Notes under the pieces: model-generated
Databases searched by the model: none
Seen by the model: the letters and a program-made list of their open reading frames with translations, nothing else
Told to the model about the DNA's origin: nothing
Part shown: one piece after another, positions 42,331-51,525 of the stretch
How positions within the stretch are numbered: position 1 is the first letter of the stretch
Layout of the letters: each line of letters opens with the position of its first letter
NCBI GenBank assembly: GCA_023426245.1
Contig: JAFABB010000055.1
Coordinates: 1 to 64,000 of the forward strand
DNA: 64,000 nt
Direction of reading: 5' to 3'
DNA from: Bacillota bacterium
GTDB lineage: Bacteria; Bacillota; UBA4882; UBA8346
Program-made: the position numbers and the translations under genes

Positions 42331-43725
42331 ATGTGGCTATCAATCGGCAAGTTGAGCGAGGCATCCCTAACCAAACAGGTTTACCAGCAGATTCGCGCCC
42401 AAATCTTACATGGAGAAATGAAATCCGGTGAAAAACTGCCTGCTACCAGGGAATTAGCTAGTCAAATCAATGTATCGCGGAATGTCATCATCGAAGCCTA
42501 TGATTTGCTAATCGCCGAAGGTTTTCTGGAAAGTATGCCGGGCTCCGGTACCTATGTAGCGGATGGCGCATTTTTGGAAGAAGGCCAAACCGAAACTTCA
42601 ATACCGATCCAGGGATTCCAGAATTCCCGGTCCCAAACGGAACAAATCGATTTCCGCTCCGGAATCCCGGATTTGCGCCTTTTGCCGAGGAAAAAATGGA
42701 GCCAGCTGGAGCAAGCCGTTTGTTTGGACTCTCCGGCCGACATTTTTGGATACGACTCTCCGGAAGGACGAAGCGAGCTTCGCAGCGCCCTATGCCGTTA
42801 TCTAAAAAAATCCCGCGGGGTTTACGCAGGGCCCGAACAGATTATCATCACTTGCGGGGCTGTTCAGGCCCTGTCCATTATCACCAAAGCCCTGCTCACC
42901 TCCGGCAGTTCATCCATCATCGAAGATCCCATTCACCGTGAAATCCGGAATTTATTTGAAGTCTATACCGATCACATTTTTCCGGTTCCGGTCGATGAGT
43001 CAGGCATCAGGACTTCCCAGTTGCCTCAAAACCTTAATCCCTCTCTGATCATGCTGACGCCCTCCCATCAATACCCCCTTGGAGTGGTATTGCCCATCCA
43101 AAGAAGGATCGAACTGGTTCAATATGCGCGGGCCAAAGAATGTTATATTGTCGAGGATGATTACGACAGCGAATTCCGCTACCAGGGAGCGCCCATCCAT
43201 TCGCTGCAGGGTTTGGACCCCAACCGGGTCATTTACATCGGTTCCTTCAGTAAAATCCTTTTTCCAGCCCTTCGGCTGGGCTACATGATCCTGCCGCCCG
43301 CTTTGATAACCCGTTGCCGGGAGCTAAAGCATTTACAGGACAATCACGCGCCGATCTTGGCCCAACTGACCCTGGCCCGCTTTATCGAAGATGGACATTT
43401 AGAACGGCACATCGCCAAAATGAAAAAAGCCTACCGCGCCAAACGTGATTTATTAATAGCCCATTTGAAAAAAGCCTTCCCGGAAGGGGTGAAAATTACC
43501 GGAGAATCAACCGGTCTCCATTTGATTGCCGAATTTGAAAAGCATTCTTTTGATGAGGAAGTTGTGGCGGGCATAAAAAAAACCGGGGTCATCGTCCACC
43601 CGGTCAGTGAGCATGCGCTGGAAAAAAAGAGCCACATCCATCAATTGATTTTGGGCTACAGCCATTTGAGCCACCCGGAAATCGTGGCCGGCGTGGCTCA
43701 ACTTAAAAAGGCGCTTATTCCTTAA
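42331..43725 (+). CDS. MocR/PdxR-type regulator (GntR helix-turn-helix fused to an aminotransferase fold)
   Basis: 464 residues. N-terminal GntR domain (KQVYQQIRAQILHGEM, PATRELASQINVSRNVIIEAYDLL, GSGTYVADG), then a fold-type I aminotransferase domain (IDFRSGIPDLRLLPRKKW, ITCGAVQALSIITKALL, LTPSHQYPLGVV, CYIVEDDYDSEFRY, and the PLP lysine in YIGSFSKILFPALRLGYM). MocR proteins use PLP as effector cofactor; many control vitamin B6, GABA or taurine genes. ATG 42331 has GGAGG five bases upstream. Its divergent partner is the GNAT-like gene. No pdxST genes are nearby, so it is not called PdxR. Confidence 0.88.
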   Translation: MWLSIGKLSEASLTKQVYQQIRAQILHGEMKSGEKLPATRELASQINVSRNVIIEAYDLLIAEGFLESMPGSGTYVADGAFLEEGQTETSIPIQGFQNSRSQTEQIDFRSGIPDLRLLPRKKWSQLEQAVCLDSPADIFGYDSPEGRSELRSALCRYLKKSRGVYAGPEQIIITCGAVQALSIITKALLTSGSSSIIEDPIHREIRNLFEVYTDHIFPVPVDESGIRTSQLPQNLNPSLIMLTPSHQYPLGVVLPIQRRIELVQYARAKECYIVEDDYDSEFRYQGAPIHSLQGLDPNRVIYIGSFSKILFPALRLGYMILPPALITRCRELKHLQDNHAPILAQLTLARFIEDGHLERHIAKMKKAYRAKRDLLIAHLKKAFPEGVKITGESTGLHLIAEFEKHSFDEEVVAGIKKTGVIVHPVSEHALEKKSHIHQLILGYSHLSHPEIVAGVAQLKKALIP

Positions 43726-45097
43726 TCTCTACCGGTGAAATCACACTAAGTGAATAGTGCTGAAAATACTTGGAAGCTACCCTTTGGATATCGGCGGCGC
43801 TCACTTCATCAATCAGCTTCGGATAGTCTTCATCAAAGGAATATCCAAGCCCCGACAATTCATAACTTCCCAGAAAATAATTTTGAGCCGAATTGGTTTC
43901 ATGCTCCATAAGATATCCGCCTTTAAGGGCGATCTTGGCCACGTCCAACTCCTGGAGAGATACGGGTTCCGTTGTCAACCTTGAAAACTCTTTCAGGATT
44001 CCATCCTTCGCCGCTTGATAATTTCCCGGGGCCGTCGCCATGAACGTATATAGGTATGAAGAATAATTGGCCGCCTCATAACCGGTGCTGACAGTATAGG
44101 CCAAACCTTTTTTGTCCCGCAATTCCACAAACAGTCTGGAGCCCATATCGCTGCCCATAATGTAATTAATTACCGACATGACGGGATAATCGGCCTCTCC
44201 GATTTGAGGCGCAGGAAAACCTAAAATCATAAAGATGGCCTGGGAATTGCGGGAGCCAGTCACCTGCCGGTTTTCTGTCGTTGTTTGAGCGGATACCTCT
44301 TTCTGTCCCGCTATTCCCCCTTTTTCCCATCCCCCGAGAGTTTTAGCCAAAATCGCTTCGATTCTCTGCGGCTCCACATCTCCGACCACACTAATCACCA
44401 GATTGCCCGGTTGATAAATCTTCTTATACCAGCCAAGGAGATCGTCCCGGGTCATCCTGGCCACATTTCCGGCGATTTCATCCGGGGTCATCCCCATGGG
44501 GGAGTTACCATAGAAAAGTTTGAGAAAATTTTGATACGCTTCTCCAACCGGTTGATCCGTCGAAGCTTTTAGCTCCTGGACCATCAGCGCTTTCTCCTTG
44601 GCAACCTCTTTCTCAGAAAAGTCAGGGTTCATCAGGGTATCCAAAAATATCTCAAAACCGGTATCAAAACCTGTCAAAGTCGTTTTAAGAGAAACCGTCC
44701 CGGAATTATAATTGACGATGTTACTGCTGATGGAAGCGCCGAGGGATTCGGTTTGGTATACAATATCCTGGGCGCTGCGGGTCGTCGTTCCCTTGATTAA
44801 TACTCTTTGCATCAGTTTGGAGATGCCGCGCTCCCGGGTGGATTCGTAGAGAGCCCCCATTCCGGCAAAAGCATTGACAACCACTACTTCATTGGCGGTA
44901 TTCCGTTTGACCAATAAAGTCAACCCGTTTGCGAATACTTTCTTGATTACAGCCGATTGTTTTTGAAGATCGCTCTCCGCTTGCACAGGTTGATAGAATC
45001 CGCCAGCAATCGCAAAGCCCAAGATCAAAACGAGCAATCCCTGAGAAACACCAATTCTTTTATAGAAATTCTTATCCTTGCCTCGAAAGTACATCAT
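43715..45097 (-). CDS. M16-family peptidase homologue lacking the zinc motif
   Basis: 460 residues with an N-terminal signal/anchor (GLLVLILGFAIAGGFYQPVQA). The M16 fold is clear (VFANGLTLLVKRNTANEVVVVNAF, FLDTLMNPDFSEKEVAKEK, MTRDDLLGWYKKIYQPGN), but where active members have HxxEH this protein has RGISKLMQRVLIKGT, so it cannot bind zinc in the usual way. Such subunits pair with an active M16 protease, as in bacterial M16B pairs and mitochondrial MPP. It overlaps the MocR gene's 3' end by 11 bases on the opposite strand. Confidence 0.88.
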   Translation of the reverse strand: MMYFRGKDKNFYKRIGVSQGLLVLILGFAIAGGFYQPVQAESDLQKQSAVIKKVFANGLTLLVKRNTANEVVVVNAFAGMGALYESTRERGISKLMQRVLIKGTTTRSAQDIVYQTESLGASISSNIVNYNSGTVSLKTTLTGFDTGFEIFLDTLMNPDFSEKEVAKEKALMVQELKASTDQPVGEAYQNFLKLFYGNSPMGMTPDEIAGNVARMTRDDLLGWYKKIYQPGNLVISVVGDVEPQRIEAILAKTLGGWEKGGIAGQKEVSAQTTTENRQVTGSRNSQAIFMILGFPAPQIGEADYPVMSVINYIMGSDMGSRLFVELRDKKGLAYTVSTGYEAANYSSYLYTFMATAPGNYQAAKDGILKEFSRLTTEPVSLQELDVAKIALKGGYLMEHETNSAQNYFLGSYELSGLGYSFDEDYPKLIDEVSAADIQRVASKYFQHYSLSVISPVEIKE

Positions 45098-45101
45098 CGG
45101 A

Positions 45102-46472
45102 TTATTTCACCTCCAAAGGTCTAACTGTGGCCAAGACATACGCTTGTGGATTGAGATACTTCCTGGCGACCCGCTGAACATCTTTAACGGTGACCTTTTG
45201 AATCTCCCCAAGGGACACTGCCGCATTGGACGCATCCCCGCTTACCTGGTATTCGCCCAATATTGAGGCGATATCGGCATTGCTTTCCACGGCATAAGCG
45301 ATTTGGCTTCGGACAATGGCTTTGGCCCGGGACAACTCTTCTCCGCTAACGCCGTTTTTGATGATTTGGGAAATCATTTTTTGAACTTCCGATTCCAGAG
45401 CCACGGTCGTTCCCTTTTGCATTTGGGCATAGATCGCGAACATTCCGATGTTTTGGTAGGATTGATATCCGGCTGCAATTTCATTGGCCAGATCTTTCTT
45501 CTCCACCAGTTCCTGATGGAACCGCGAGCTCCCTCCGCCGCCGAGGATGACACCGAGAACCGATAAAGCCGCCTCGTCCGGATCATTCATACCCGGACCC
45601 GGAAATCCGAAATAAAGGTAAGTCTGATCCACTTGCATGGTGGCTTCAATTCTGATAATTTTCCCGAGCCTCGGTATTTTCAATTTGGAAGCTTTCTTCC
45701 TGGCTTGAACTTTGCCGTTGTTTTGAAAATCTTTAAACAAACTTTTTGCCTGATCGATAATCTGCCGGGTGTCGACATCTCCGACCACAACCACTACGAT
45801 ATTGCCGGGGATGTAATATTGACGGTAATAATTCATGAAAGTATCATGATTAATCTTCGCCAGCGTTTCCGCATCCCCTAAAACATCATTGGCATACGGA
45901 GTTCCTTTAAACACGGCCTGATAGGCCAGGAGTCCCAATTTCCCCCGGGGGTTATCTTCTTTGAGCCGCTTCTCTTCCAGGATTACCTGGCGTTCTTTCT
46001 CAATTTCCTGCGGGTCGAAAGAAGAATTCATAATGGCATCGGCCTGCACGTCCAAAGCCAATCCTATCTCTTTGCTGGGAACCACCACGTAATAATGGGT
46101 GGTGTCAAGGGAAGTTTGGGCATTTTGATAACCCCCGACAGCTTTGATTTCCTGGGCGATTTCCCCCACTTTCCGCTTGGCGGTTCCCTTAAATAACATA
46201 TGTTCAAAAAAATGAGATAATCCCGCGATTTCCGGGGTCTCGTTTTTGGCCCCCGTGCCGACCCAGATATCAACCGCAGCAATCGGAGCCGAATGAACTT
46301 CCTTGACAATTAAAGTTAAACCGTTTTCCATTGTAATTCGGGTAAAGGAGCCAAGGGGAGTATCTGTCCCGGGTGAATCTCCCCGGACGGAAGGGAGTAT
46401 GACAAATCCGAAAAAAGCAATGAACGCTAAAATCAATCCTGCATAATGACTCTTCTTTCTGCCTTGTACCAT
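45102..46472 (-). CDS. Zinc-dependent M16-family peptidase (active subunit)
   Basis: About 456 residues with a signal/anchor helix at ~8-28. The inverted zinc motif HFFEH lies at ~87-91 in GLSHFFEHMLFKGT and the distal Glu in EKERQVILEEKR. It is the first gene of a pair with the zinc-less homologue that begins four bases after its stop. The target is probably extracytoplasmic peptides, inferred from the signal sequence. ATG 46472 has GGGGG seven bases upstream. Confidence 0.9.
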   Translation of the reverse strand: MVQGRKKSHYAGLILAFIAFFGFVILPSVRGDSPGTDTPLGSFTRITMENGLTLIVKEVHSAPIAAVDIWVGTGAKNETPEIAGLSHFFEHMLFKGTAKRKVGEIAQEIKAVGGYQNAQTSLDTTHYYVVVPSKEIGLALDVQADAIMNSSFDPQEIEKERQVILEEKRLKEDNPRGKLGLLAYQAVFKGTPYANDVLGDAETLAKINHDTFMNYYRQYYIPGNIVVVVVGDVDTRQIIDQAKSLFKDFQNNGKVQARKKASKLKIPRLGKIIRIEATMQVDQTYLYFGFPGPGMNDPDEAALSVLGVILGGGGSSRFHQELVEKKDLANEIAAGYQSYQNIGMFAIYAQMQKGTTVALESEVQKMISQIIKNGVSGEELSRAKAIVRSQIAYAVESNADIASILGEYQVSGDASNAAVSLGEIQKVTVKDVQRVARKYLNPQAYVLATVRPLEVK

Positions 46473-46731
46473 ATTCATTCCCCCAAAAAATAAGTGCGGA
46501 CTTGATCAACACCAATAGTTCCCTTTTCAAGGATGCCTATCCTATTGAAGCTGAATTATCCATCCATAAATAACGGATTACTTCTTTGTTAATTTCACAT
46601 TTCTATCAACAAATCCTGTTAAAATATAAATGGAAAGACACTCCTCTGGCGGTAAAGTTTCTTTCCAGGATTATTTTTGCCATAAACGGCGTCAATTTTC
46701 AGATAAAAATCTTTCATAAAGAGGAATTACG

Positions 46732-47283
46732 ATGAATATCGGAATTATCAGCGATACCCACGGTTCAGTAACAGCCTGGCGGGAAGCTTATCAAAAGTAC
46801 TTGCAAAAAACCGATTTAATCATCCATTGCGGGGACGTTTTATATCATGGGCCTCGCAATCCTTTGCCGGAAGGTCATGACCCTAAAAGTCTGGCTATGG
46901 AACTGAATTCGCTAACCATACCCCTGGTCATTGTCCAAGGAAATTGTGATGCAAAGGTCGATCAGATGGTGTTGGAATACCCCCTGGAATCGCCTTATGC
47001 CCATATCTATGCCCCGGAATTGAAGATCCTGGCCCATCATGGTCATCATTGGACCCCGGAATCCACACCCGCCAAAATAAGCAGTTTTTATGACATCATC
47101 ATCTCCGGACATACCCATGTTCCCGAAATTCGTAAAATTGGACAAACCATATATCTCAATCCCGGAAGCCCGGCCCTGCCGAAAAACGAGGAGAAAACTC
47201 CCACCATCGCCTTGATTGATCAAATGAAAATTCAAATCGTCGATATCCGGAATGGGCAAACCGTTGATGAACTTCAGTTTTAA
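46732..47283 (+). CDS. yfcE: YfcE/MJ0936-type metallophosphodiesterase
   Basis: 183 residues with calcineurin-like metal motifs GIISDTHGS, IHCGDVLYHG, VQGNCD, LAHHGHH and ISGHTHVPEI. The fold and length match E. coli YfcE, a phosphodiesterase of unknown physiological substrate. GAGG lies upstream of the ATG. An imperfect 8-bp hairpin (TGGAAAGA/TCTTTCCA) lies in the leader near 46630-46671. Confidence 0.9.
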   Translation: MNIGIISDTHGSVTAWREAYQKYLQKTDLIIHCGDVLYHGPRNPLPEGHDPKSLAMELNSLTIPLVIVQGNCDAKVDQMVLEYPLESPYAHIYAPELKILAHHGHHWTPESTPAKISSFYDIIISGHTHVPEIRKIGQTIYLNPGSPALPKNEEKTPTIALIDQMKIQIVDIRNGQTVDELQF

Positions 47284-47285
47284 TT

Positions 47286-47371
47286 GACTGCTGGCTATCG
47301 GCTGTCAGCTTTTAGCTGTTGGCTTTGGTGTCCGTTAAAGTCAATAGCTAGCAGCTAATAGCCAATAGCTA
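47286..47371. repeat. AGCT/GGCTAT-rich imperfect inverted repeat between convergent genes
   Basis: The left part (CTGGCTATCGGCTGTCAGC, TTTTAGCTGTTGGC) and the right part (AATAGCTAGCAGCTAATAGC, CAATAGCTATCC) are imperfect reverse complements. The unit is built from repeated AGCT/TGGCTAT words. Such elements recur in many bacterial genomes between genes. It may act as a bidirectional terminator but has no T-run. Confidence 0.6.
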
Positions 47372-47374
47372 TCC

Positions 47375-48988
47375 TTACACCATCCCCACCACGACTTGGG
47401 CAATATTGACGGCATGTCCGTCAATGCGTAGAAAACTTTCAATCAGATCCAAGTGTTCAGCGCTGGTGGCAATGGTTTTTTCATTACCGCCCTGCATCCG
47501 GTCAAAATGACTGTAACGGAGTTCTTTTTCCAGGCGCAAAATTTGGGGATGTTCTTTAATCACCCGCATCGCCGCTTTTTCATCATGATCGGCAAAAGCC
47601 TTTAAAGCCAAATCCAACCGTTCACGGACTTGGGCAAACATGTTTTCCAATTCTTCAAGCCCCTCCGGGGAAAAAGCAATGCCTTCGATATTTATTTTGC
47701 GGATATGTTTACCCATGATAATCATAATATCCCCGATATGTTCCAAGTCATTGGCAACATATAAAATTTCAATGCTTTGCTGCATCAGCTGATCCGAAAT
47801 CCGGTTATTGCCTAAACTCGTTAAATACCTGCTGATCTTGCTATATAATTGATCGATGGCCGGTTCCACCTCATCAATGCGATCAACAGCCCTATCATCG
47901 CCAAATTGAAGGGCGGGAATCGTTCTGACAAGCATCTCTTCCCGCAAAATCCGGGCCATTTCCAAAGTTTGAAGCCGTGCCTGGTTTACAGCCAATTCAG
48001 GAATTTCCAAAAGGGTTGGATCCAGGTAAAGCGCTTCTCCCAATGTAATTTTACGGCTGGGCATCAAACGTTCCATCCAACGGGCTATCGTCCCGGTAAA
48101 CGGTAAAAAGCCAATCACCATTACCAAAGAAAAAAAGGTGTGGGCATTGGCGATTTCACGGCTTAAATTCCCGGAGCTGATAATCATCCACCCGGTGAGA
48201 ATCTTGTAAAACGGTAAAAAAATCGCGGCAGCGATCAATTTAAAGAAAAAATTGGCGACTGCAGCCCGTTTGGCATCAAATCCGGGAGTACCGATACTGG
48301 AAATGATACCGGTTACCGTTCCACCTAAGTGAGCGCCTAAAACAAAGGGAATGATAGAATAGATTCCGATTAAATCATGAGCGGCCAGCGACATCATTAA
48401 CGCCAGAAAAGCAGGGCTTGATTGCATAACGGCGGTAATCACAAAAGCGACTAAAAACCCCAATACCGGATAGGAATCTAATTCAATTAAAATATTGGCA
48501 ATCAGCGGATAATCTTTTACTGGGGCCATGGCGGAATTCATAACATGCATGCCGTAAAATAGAAGCCCAAATCCCAGCACCGTTTGTCCGATATTGCGCA
48601 GCCTCGAATGTTTGGCGAATATATAGAGGATCATCCCGATAAACAATAAAAGCAAAGCGAGATTGGTCGTTTTAAAAGCTATCAATTGGATGGTAATCGA
48701 AGTTCCGATAGCGGATCCCAGAAGAATTCCCAAAGCCTGCGCCAAGTTCATCAATTCCGCGCTGACAAACCCCACTACCATCGCGGATACCGCATTACTG
48801 CCCTGGAGGGCAAAAGTGAGCACCGCACCCATGAAAACGCCAATCAAGGGATTGCCGGTTAGGGCACGAATCAATTGTTGAATCCGGTGAGCGGCCAGTT
48901 TTTGCAGGCCTTCGGAACAAAGTTGGATCCCGTAAATGAAAAGGCCTAAACCACCGGCTAGACCAAATAATGATGGGAATGGATTCAT
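47375..48988 (-). CDS. Na/Pi cotransporter family protein with a PhoU-like C-terminal domain
   Basis: 537 residues. The N-terminal ~330 residues hold two related hydrophobic halves with the family repeats LQGSNAVSAMVVGFVSAELM and MQSSPAFLALMMSL. Residues ~350-537 form a helical PhoU-like domain (ARILREEMLVRTI, YVANDLEHIGDIMIIMGKHI). Import or efflux of phosphate is the usual role. AAGGAG lies before the ATG; it starts 9 bases after the phoU stop, so phoU-npt is one operon. Confidence 0.92.
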   Translation of the reverse strand: MNPFPSLFGLAGGLGLFIYGIQLCSEGLQKLAAHRIQQLIRALTGNPLIGVFMGAVLTFALQGSNAVSAMVVGFVSAELMNLAQALGILLGSAIGTSITIQLIAFKTTNLALLLLFIGMILYIFAKHSRLRNIGQTVLGFGLLFYGMHVMNSAMAPVKDYPLIANILIELDSYPVLGFLVAFVITAVMQSSPAFLALMMSLAAHDLIGIYSIIPFVLGAHLGGTVTGIISSIGTPGFDAKRAAVANFFFKLIAAAIFLPFYKILTGWMIISSGNLSREIANAHTFFSLVMVIGFLPFTGTIARWMERLMPSRKITLGEALYLDPTLLEIPELAVNQARLQTLEMARILREEMLVRTIPALQFGDDRAVDRIDEVEPAIDQLYSKISRYLTSLGNNRISDQLMQQSIEILYVANDLEHIGDIMIIMGKHIRKINIEGIAFSPEGLEELENMFAQVRERLDLALKAFADHDEKAAMRVIKEHPQILRLEKELRYSHFDRMQGGNEKTIATSAEHLDLIESFLRIDGHAVNIAQVVVGMV

Positions 48989-48997
48989 CGATACTCC

Positions 48998-49663
48998 TTA
49001 TTTGCTTTTAAAGGGATGCCGTTCCCCGCAGTCAATAAAAATGACCATTTCTGCAATATTTACAATATGATCGCCAATACGTTCCAAATACCTGGCGACC
49101 AACAACAAACTACTGGCTTGATCCACATATTCAGAGCTTTTTTTCATATAAGCGGTTAACTCCTTAAGGAGTGAAATAAACAAACTATCCACCTGATCAT
49201 CGTCACTGTCAAGTTGCCGGGCTAAGGAAGAGTTGTGCTTGGTAAATGCCTCTAAACTTTTGTTCATCATCTGTTGCACCAGCTCCACCATATGCGGAAT
49301 ATCGACCAACGGTTTAAAAAAAGGCGTTTTAGGCTGTAGATCCAATGTTAACTCGGCAATATCGCAGGCGTAATCATTGATTCTTTCAAGCTCGCGGCTA
49401 ATCCTCATGGCAGCCGATAAAAAACGCAAATCCCGGTCCATCGGTTGTTGCAAAGAGATCAATTCCAGAGAATCCATTTCCAAAGCCTCTTCAAGGGCGT
49501 CGACAGCTTCGTCGCCATCAATCACCGCTTTAGCCTTTGCAATATCCTGACTTACGAAAGAATCCATGGCCTCTTTTAAAGAGGCGCCGACTAATTCACT
49601 CATCGTTAAAATTCGCCGGTGGATTTCAATGAGAGCTTTATCATAAGCATTAAGATGTTTCAT
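48998..49663 (-). CDS. phoU: PhoU-like phosphate regulator
   Basis: 221 residues of two PhoU three-helix bundles; motifs LRFLSAAMRISRELERINDYACDIAEL and LLLVARYLERIGDHIVNIAEMV carry the E/DxxxD-type metal-binding pattern. No pstSCAB operon is nearby; coupling to the Na/Pi transporter suggests it acts on that protein. GGAGAC lies before the ATG. Confidence 0.9.
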   Translation of the reverse strand: MKHLNAYDKALIEIHRRILTMSELVGASLKEAMDSFVSQDIAKAKAVIDGDEAVDALEEALEMDSLELISLQQPMDRDLRFLSAAMRISRELERINDYACDIAELTLDLQPKTPFFKPLVDIPHMVELVQQMMNKSLEAFTKHNSSLARQLDSDDDQVDSLFISLLKELTAYMKKSSEYVDQASSLLLVARYLERIGDHIVNIAEMVIFIDCGERHPFKSK

Positions 49664-49869
49664 AACGTCTCCATTACAAAAACTTTTGGAATCTTCTTTC
49701 CTACCAATACCTTCTTTTTACAATCGTACCATCTTTTAAAAAATCTGACTACAGATTTTTAACCAAAAAACGATAGCTGCCTACTTTCAATATAAGTTTC
49801 AAAAACAGCGATTCACCCCATGCTAATACTTGGCGGCAAACGTAAAAAAAACCACCAGGAAGAATGAAA

Positions 49870-51333
49870 ATGAAGAAGAATGTTATAGAAAGTTTCACCA
49901 AGCAAGAAGGGGGACTCATTCTGAATTTACACTCTACCAAGAATACTGGTTTTAGAAAGATAGAAACTTATTATTCCTTTTTCATTCGATTCATCATCAT
50001 ATGTTGGGCCGCTTTGTGCATAGACTGGATGATTATTCCAGACATAGTATACGCCGATAACGCTCCATCTGAAATGAATAAGGTAAAGGTCATGACGCTC
50101 AATATGCATAATGGTTACGACGAGAGGTGGCAGAATAATCTAACCAAAGCTTTGGCGTTCTTCGAAACCGAAAATCCGGATATCATCATCCTGCAAGAAA
50201 TCGAGTCCCAAAAATTAAAACGATTTAAGGCCGCCGGCTATAAAATTGTCACCGGCATGAACCACAACCTTTTTCGGTATCATTTCGGAAATGCCATTCT
50301 TACCCGCCATAAAATCATTTATCACCGCCATCACTATTTGCCTAGCAGCAAGGAACAGCGCGGACTTGATGAAGTTGCAATCGATGTAAACGGTGTTCCC
50401 GTGATTGTTTTAGGAACTCATTTGGGTCTGGGCCGAGTGGAGCAACGGAATCAATTTCAAGAAATTGAAAGAATCCTAACCTACCTCCAAGGTCCTGTCA
50501 TTTTGAGCGGAGATTTTAATGTACCACCGTCGGATCAACTATTTGTCAATTTGCAAAAGGATTATCATGAAATCGGCCAAACCGTTCCCGTCACCGCCAG
50601 TTTCCCCACCAGCAATCCCAAAGTACGTTTGGATCAAATTTGGCTTAGCCGTCATTGGCGTCTATTGAAGGCTCAAACCCTGGATTGGGAACTTTCCGAT
50701 CACCGGCCGGTGGTAGCCGAATTAACTGTTGATCCGCCATCCGTACCGGTTATCAAGGAAAGGATCCCTGAAGTCATCCCGGTGAATAACCCCTTATTGC
50801 CGAATGTTGAGGGATCTCTTTCGACCTTAACCTTTTCATTTCCATCAAGTATTGAAAGCCGCCAAGACAAACTGGGCGCTTCCGTGGATCTGCCCTTAGG
50901 AAGTCCGTTTCATATTTCGGCGGAATATGACGGATCCAACTATACTGCAGCTCTGAATTATAAAATGGTTACTTTTGACTTTCGGGATTATATTTCAAAA
51001 TGGCGAAACATCCGGGGCAAAGGGAAATGGATCGTTTCCCTGGCCCGTGATAACAAGGATCAAAACTGGATTTCCTGGGAGCAATATTACCGCTGGAATG
51101 ATAACCAGGGTACCAAAATCATGCTTTCCAACAGGAATGACAAAATCAATTGCCATATTGAACAAACCATCCTTACATCCCAAAAATTCGGCTTTCTGAT
51201 GGGATTTGATACCCATCAAAAAATATTAGGAGGCATATGCTTTTCTCCCGATCGAAAGAATGCCTTTGAGCTCCGGTGGCATCCGGGAGATTCGGACCAA
51301 AAATGGCAGTTCCGGTGGAAATATCAAAAATAA
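49870..51333 (+). CDS. Endonuclease/exonuclease/phosphatase-family protein with a beta-rich C-terminal domain
   Basis: About 487 residues. A hydrophobic segment at ~36-60 (FFIRFIIICWAALCIDWMII) is a signal or anchor. The EEP domain follows (VMTLNMHNGYDERW, IIILQEIESQ, GTHLGLGRVEQRN, LSGDFNVPP, LDQIWLSRHW, SDHRPVVAEL) with all expected catalytic motifs, so a metal-dependent phosphodiesterase is likely. Residues ~300-487 are predicted to be alternating beta strands rich in aromatic residues and end in WQFRWKYQK; this tail is not recognised. AGGAAG lies seven bases before ATG 49870. The substrate is unknown. Confidence 0.82.
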   Translation: MKKNVIESFTKQEGGLILNLHSTKNTGFRKIETYYSFFIRFIIICWAALCIDWMIIPDIVYADNAPSEMNKVKVMTLNMHNGYDERWQNNLTKALAFFETENPDIIILQEIESQKLKRFKAAGYKIVTGMNHNLFRYHFGNAILTRHKIIYHRHHYLPSSKEQRGLDEVAIDVNGVPVIVLGTHLGLGRVEQRNQFQEIERILTYLQGPVILSGDFNVPPSDQLFVNLQKDYHEIGQTVPVTASFPTSNPKVRLDQIWLSRHWRLLKAQTLDWELSDHRPVVAELTVDPPSVPVIKERIPEVIPVNNPLLPNVEGSLSTLTFSFPSSIESRQDKLGASVDLPLGSPFHISAEYDGSNYTAALNYKMVTFDFRDYISKWRNIRGKGKWIVSLARDNKDQNWISWEQYYRWNDNQGTKIMLSNRNDKINCHIEQTILTSQKFGFLMGFDTHQKILGGICFSPDRKNAFELRWHPGDSDQKWQFRWKYQK

Positions 51334-51371
51334 CAATTGCCACTGCTTTGGTTTGAAAGCCTGATCAAAAA

Positions 51372-51396
51372 AACGCCTCCAGAATTCGGCGGCGTT
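51372..51396 (-). terminator. Terminator on the minus strand
   Basis: AACGCCTCC and GGCGGCGTT form a 9-bp stem with one mismatch; on the minus strand it is followed by TTTTTTT. It would end a transcript coming from the small membrane protein gene or from the promoter-like module at 51457-51521. Confidence 0.75.
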
Positions 51397-51456
51397 CCTA
51401 TGGCAAACTTTTCATCCGGTCCATCCGCGCCTTCAATGAAGCCGATGAATCCTGAT

Positions 51457-51521
51457 CCCATTACCATTTTATCACATTTTTCCGGTAAAGTGTGTCGATT
51501 TTGTCCGGAGAACTCTAAATC
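51457..51521 (-). promoter_or_regulatory. Repeated promoter-like module, copy 2
   Basis: About 80 percent identical to 38778-38843 in the same orientation. Here it lies directly after the stop of the small membrane protein gene and 60 bases upstream of a terminator, so a transcript of roughly 90 nucleotides could be made. No coding sequence is supported inside it. Confidence 0.6.
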
Positions 51522-51525
51522 AAGT

